Position numbers and translations under genes: made by a program. From assembly GCA_035995725.1 (NCBI GenBank), contig DASYKE010000217.1:1-15173 (forward strand): a stretch of DNA of 15,173 bases, read 5' to 3'. Of this stretch, positions 13,866 through 15,173 are shown in pieces. How positions within the stretch are numbered: the first letter of the stretch is position 1; the number at the start of each line of letters is the position of its first letter. Origin of the DNA: JAQGLW01 sp035995725 (lineage in GTDB: Bacteria; Pseudomonadota; Gammaproteobacteria; Burkholderiales; Burkholderiaceae_D). The notes beneath the pieces are model-generated. The model was not told the origin of the DNA. It searched no databases and saw only the letters and a list, made by a program, of their open reading frames with translations.

Positions 13866-15173
13866 ATGAATCAGCCTGTTATGGGCGGCGTTACCGCGCT
13901 GAACGCCCCTGGTTACGTCAAGCACCAAAAATTAATCAACTGGGTTGCGGAGATTGCTGCCCTCACCAAACCGGACCGCATCTACTGGTGCGACGGTTCG
14001 GACGCCGAATACGATCGCCTGTGCGGCGAACTGGTTGCCGCCGGCACCATGAGAAAGCTGAACGAAGCCAAGCGCCCGAACAGCTACCTGGCCTGGTCCG
14101 ATCCGTCGGACGTGGCGCGCGTCGAGGATCGTACATTCATTTGCTGCGCCCGACAGGAAGATGCGGGACCGACCAACAACTGGATCGCCCCGGCGGAAAT
14201 GCGCACCACGATGCACGGCCTGTTCGACGGCTGCATGAAGGGCCGCACGATGTACGTGGTTCCATTCTCGATGGGCCCGCTGGGTTCCCCGATAGCACAT
14301 ATCGGTGTCGAACTGTCCGACTCTGCTTATGTCGCAGTCAACATGCGCATCATGACCCGCATGGGCAAGGCCGTTTATGAAGTGCTCGGCACCGGCGGCG
14401 AATTCGTACCATGTGTCCACAGCGTCGGCGCACCTCTGGCGGCGGGACAAAAAGATGTACCGTGGCCATGCAACCCGACCAAGTACATCGTCCACTACCC
14501 CGAAACGCGCGAAATCTGGTCGTTCGGTTCCGGCTACGGTGGCAATGCGCTGCTCGGCAAGAAATGCTTTGCACTGCGCATTGCGTCCAACATGGGGCGC
14601 GACCAGGGCTGGCTGGCCGAACACATGCTGATCCTCGGCGTCGAATCGCCGCAAGGCAAAAAGCATTATGTCGCAGCCGCATTCCCGTCTGCCTGCGGCA
14701 AAACCAATTTTGCGATGTTGATTCCGCCGGCCAGCTTCAACGGCTGGAAAGTGACCACCATCGGCGACGATATTGCATGGATCAAACCGGGCGCCGACGG
14801 CCGCCTGTATGCGATCAACCCCGAGGCCGGTTACTTCGGCGTCGCGCCCGGCACCAATCAGACGACCAACCCCAACTGCATGGCATCGATGACCGCCAAC
14901 ACCATCTTCACCAACGTCGCGTTGACCGACGATGGCGACGTGTGGTGGGAAGGTATGACCAAGGAAGCGCCGGCGCATTTGATCGACTGGCAAGGCAAGG
15001 ACTGGACGCCGCAATCGGCCAGGGAAGGCGGCCAAGGCGGCAAGCCGCGCGTTGCCGCACACCCGAACTCGCGCTTCACCGTTGCCGCCACGCAGAACCC
15101 GGTGCTCGACCCGGCATGGGACGATCCCGCTGGTGTGCCGATTTCCGCGTTCATCTTCGGCGGCCGTCGTTCG
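13866..15173 (+). CDS. pckG: Phosphoenolpyruvate carboxykinase (GTP), 5' part, cut by window end
   Basis: This enzyme converts oxaloacetate and GTP to phosphoenolpyruvate, CO2 and GDP, the entry step of gluconeogenesis from organic acids. The window contains 436 codons without a stop. The family is usually about 600 residues, so roughly the last quarter is outside. Diagnostic features of the GTP class are RIYWCDGSDAEYDRL (39-53), VVPFSMGPLGSPIAHIGVEL (131-150), the P-loop FPSACGKTN (273-281) with the hyper-reactive Cys277, and the kinase-2 segment TIGDDIAWIK (298-307). Further motifs follow: GVAPGTNQTTNPN, HPNSRFTVAA, and at the edge FIFGGRRS. ATG 13866 follows a strong GGAGGT (13853-13858) at 7 bases. 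It is preceded by a long leader with a hairpin. Gluconeogenic growth on organic acids fits the TctC-type receptor elsewhere in the window. Confidence 0.96.
   Translation, partial: MNQPVMGGVTALNAPGYVKHQKLINWVAEIAALTKPDRIYWCDGSDAEYDRLCGELVAAGTMRKLNEAKRPNSYLAWSDPSDVARVEDRTFICCARQEDAGPTNNWIAPAEMRTTMHGLFDGCMKGRTMYVVPFSMGPLGSPIAHIGVELSDSAYVAVNMRIMTRMGKAVYEVLGTGGEFVPCVHSVGAPLAAGQKDVPWPCNPTKYIVHYPETREIWSFGSGYGGNALLGKKCFALRIASNMGRDQGWLAEHMLILGVESPQGKKHYVAAAFPSACGKTNFAMLIPPASFNGWKVTTIGDDIAWIKPGADGRLYAINPEAGYFGVAPGTNQTTNPNCMASMTANTIFTNVALTDDGDVWWEGMTKEAPAHLIDWQGKDWTPQSAREGGQGGKPRVAAHPNSRFTVAATQNPVLDPAWDDPAGVPISAFIFGGRRS

Noticed and set aside
13814..14380. 188-codon + strand frame overlapping the pckG start
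   Set aside because: It is out of frame with pckG, whose frame from 13866 is fully conserved and carries the strong ribosome site.

Overview
The window reads as chromosomal DNA of a betaproteobacterium of the Burkholderiales, most like Oxalobacteraceae (Herminiimonas, Herbaspirillum or Collimonas type). This rests on GC-rich coding DNA with strong third-position bias, a TctC-type binding protein, a GTP-type PEP carboxykinase and a Burkholderiales-style cyanate cluster. The genus is a guess. No insertion sequence, CRISPR array, tRNA or rRNA was seen. Gene density is normal, and every CDS listed is intact except the last, which is cut by the window end.

Region 1 (1-6971) is a transport locus on the + strand. 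A stretch without a supported gene (1-481) is followed by a TctC-type tricarboxylate-binding protein (482-1474), a COG1840 (iron/organic anion type) ABC binding protein (1509-2609), its fused double-domain permease (2698-4515), its ATPase with a TOBE-like tail (4731-5804), and an AbrB-family membrane protein (5901-6971). The TctC gene sits in front of an ABC transporter rather than beside tctA/tctB, so two unrelated transporter classes share one apparent transcription unit. Two hairpins lie between the ABC binding protein and the permease.

Region 2 (6972-8556) holds an uncharacterised Trp-rich protein with a CarD/UvrD-tail-like N-terminus (7257-8009). It is convergent with, and overlaps by 44 bp, a YiiM-like MOSC protein on the - strand (7966-8556).

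Region 3 (8557-12496) is a cyanate uptake and degradation operon: cynA-like binding protein, cynB permease, cynD ATPase and cynS cyanase. The upstream region carries an exact TGGCAC-N5-TTGCA sigma-54 promoter and, about 118 and 147 bp before the predicted start, two dyads of the NtrC type (GCAC-N7-GTGC and GCAC-N7-ATGC). This layout resembles glnAp2 and points to nitrogen-limitation (NtrC/RpoN) control of cyanate use. No cynR or cynT is present in the window. A hairpin closes the operon between cynS and the convergent next gene.

Region 4 (12534-15173) has a D-2-hydroxyacid dehydrogenase on the - strand and, divergent from it, the first 436 codons of GTP-dependent PEP carboxykinase (pckG). The pckG leader contains a sigma-70-like promoter and a hairpin whose loop side is perfectly complementary over 7 nt to the pckG Shine-Dalgarno sequence, a possible translational control element.
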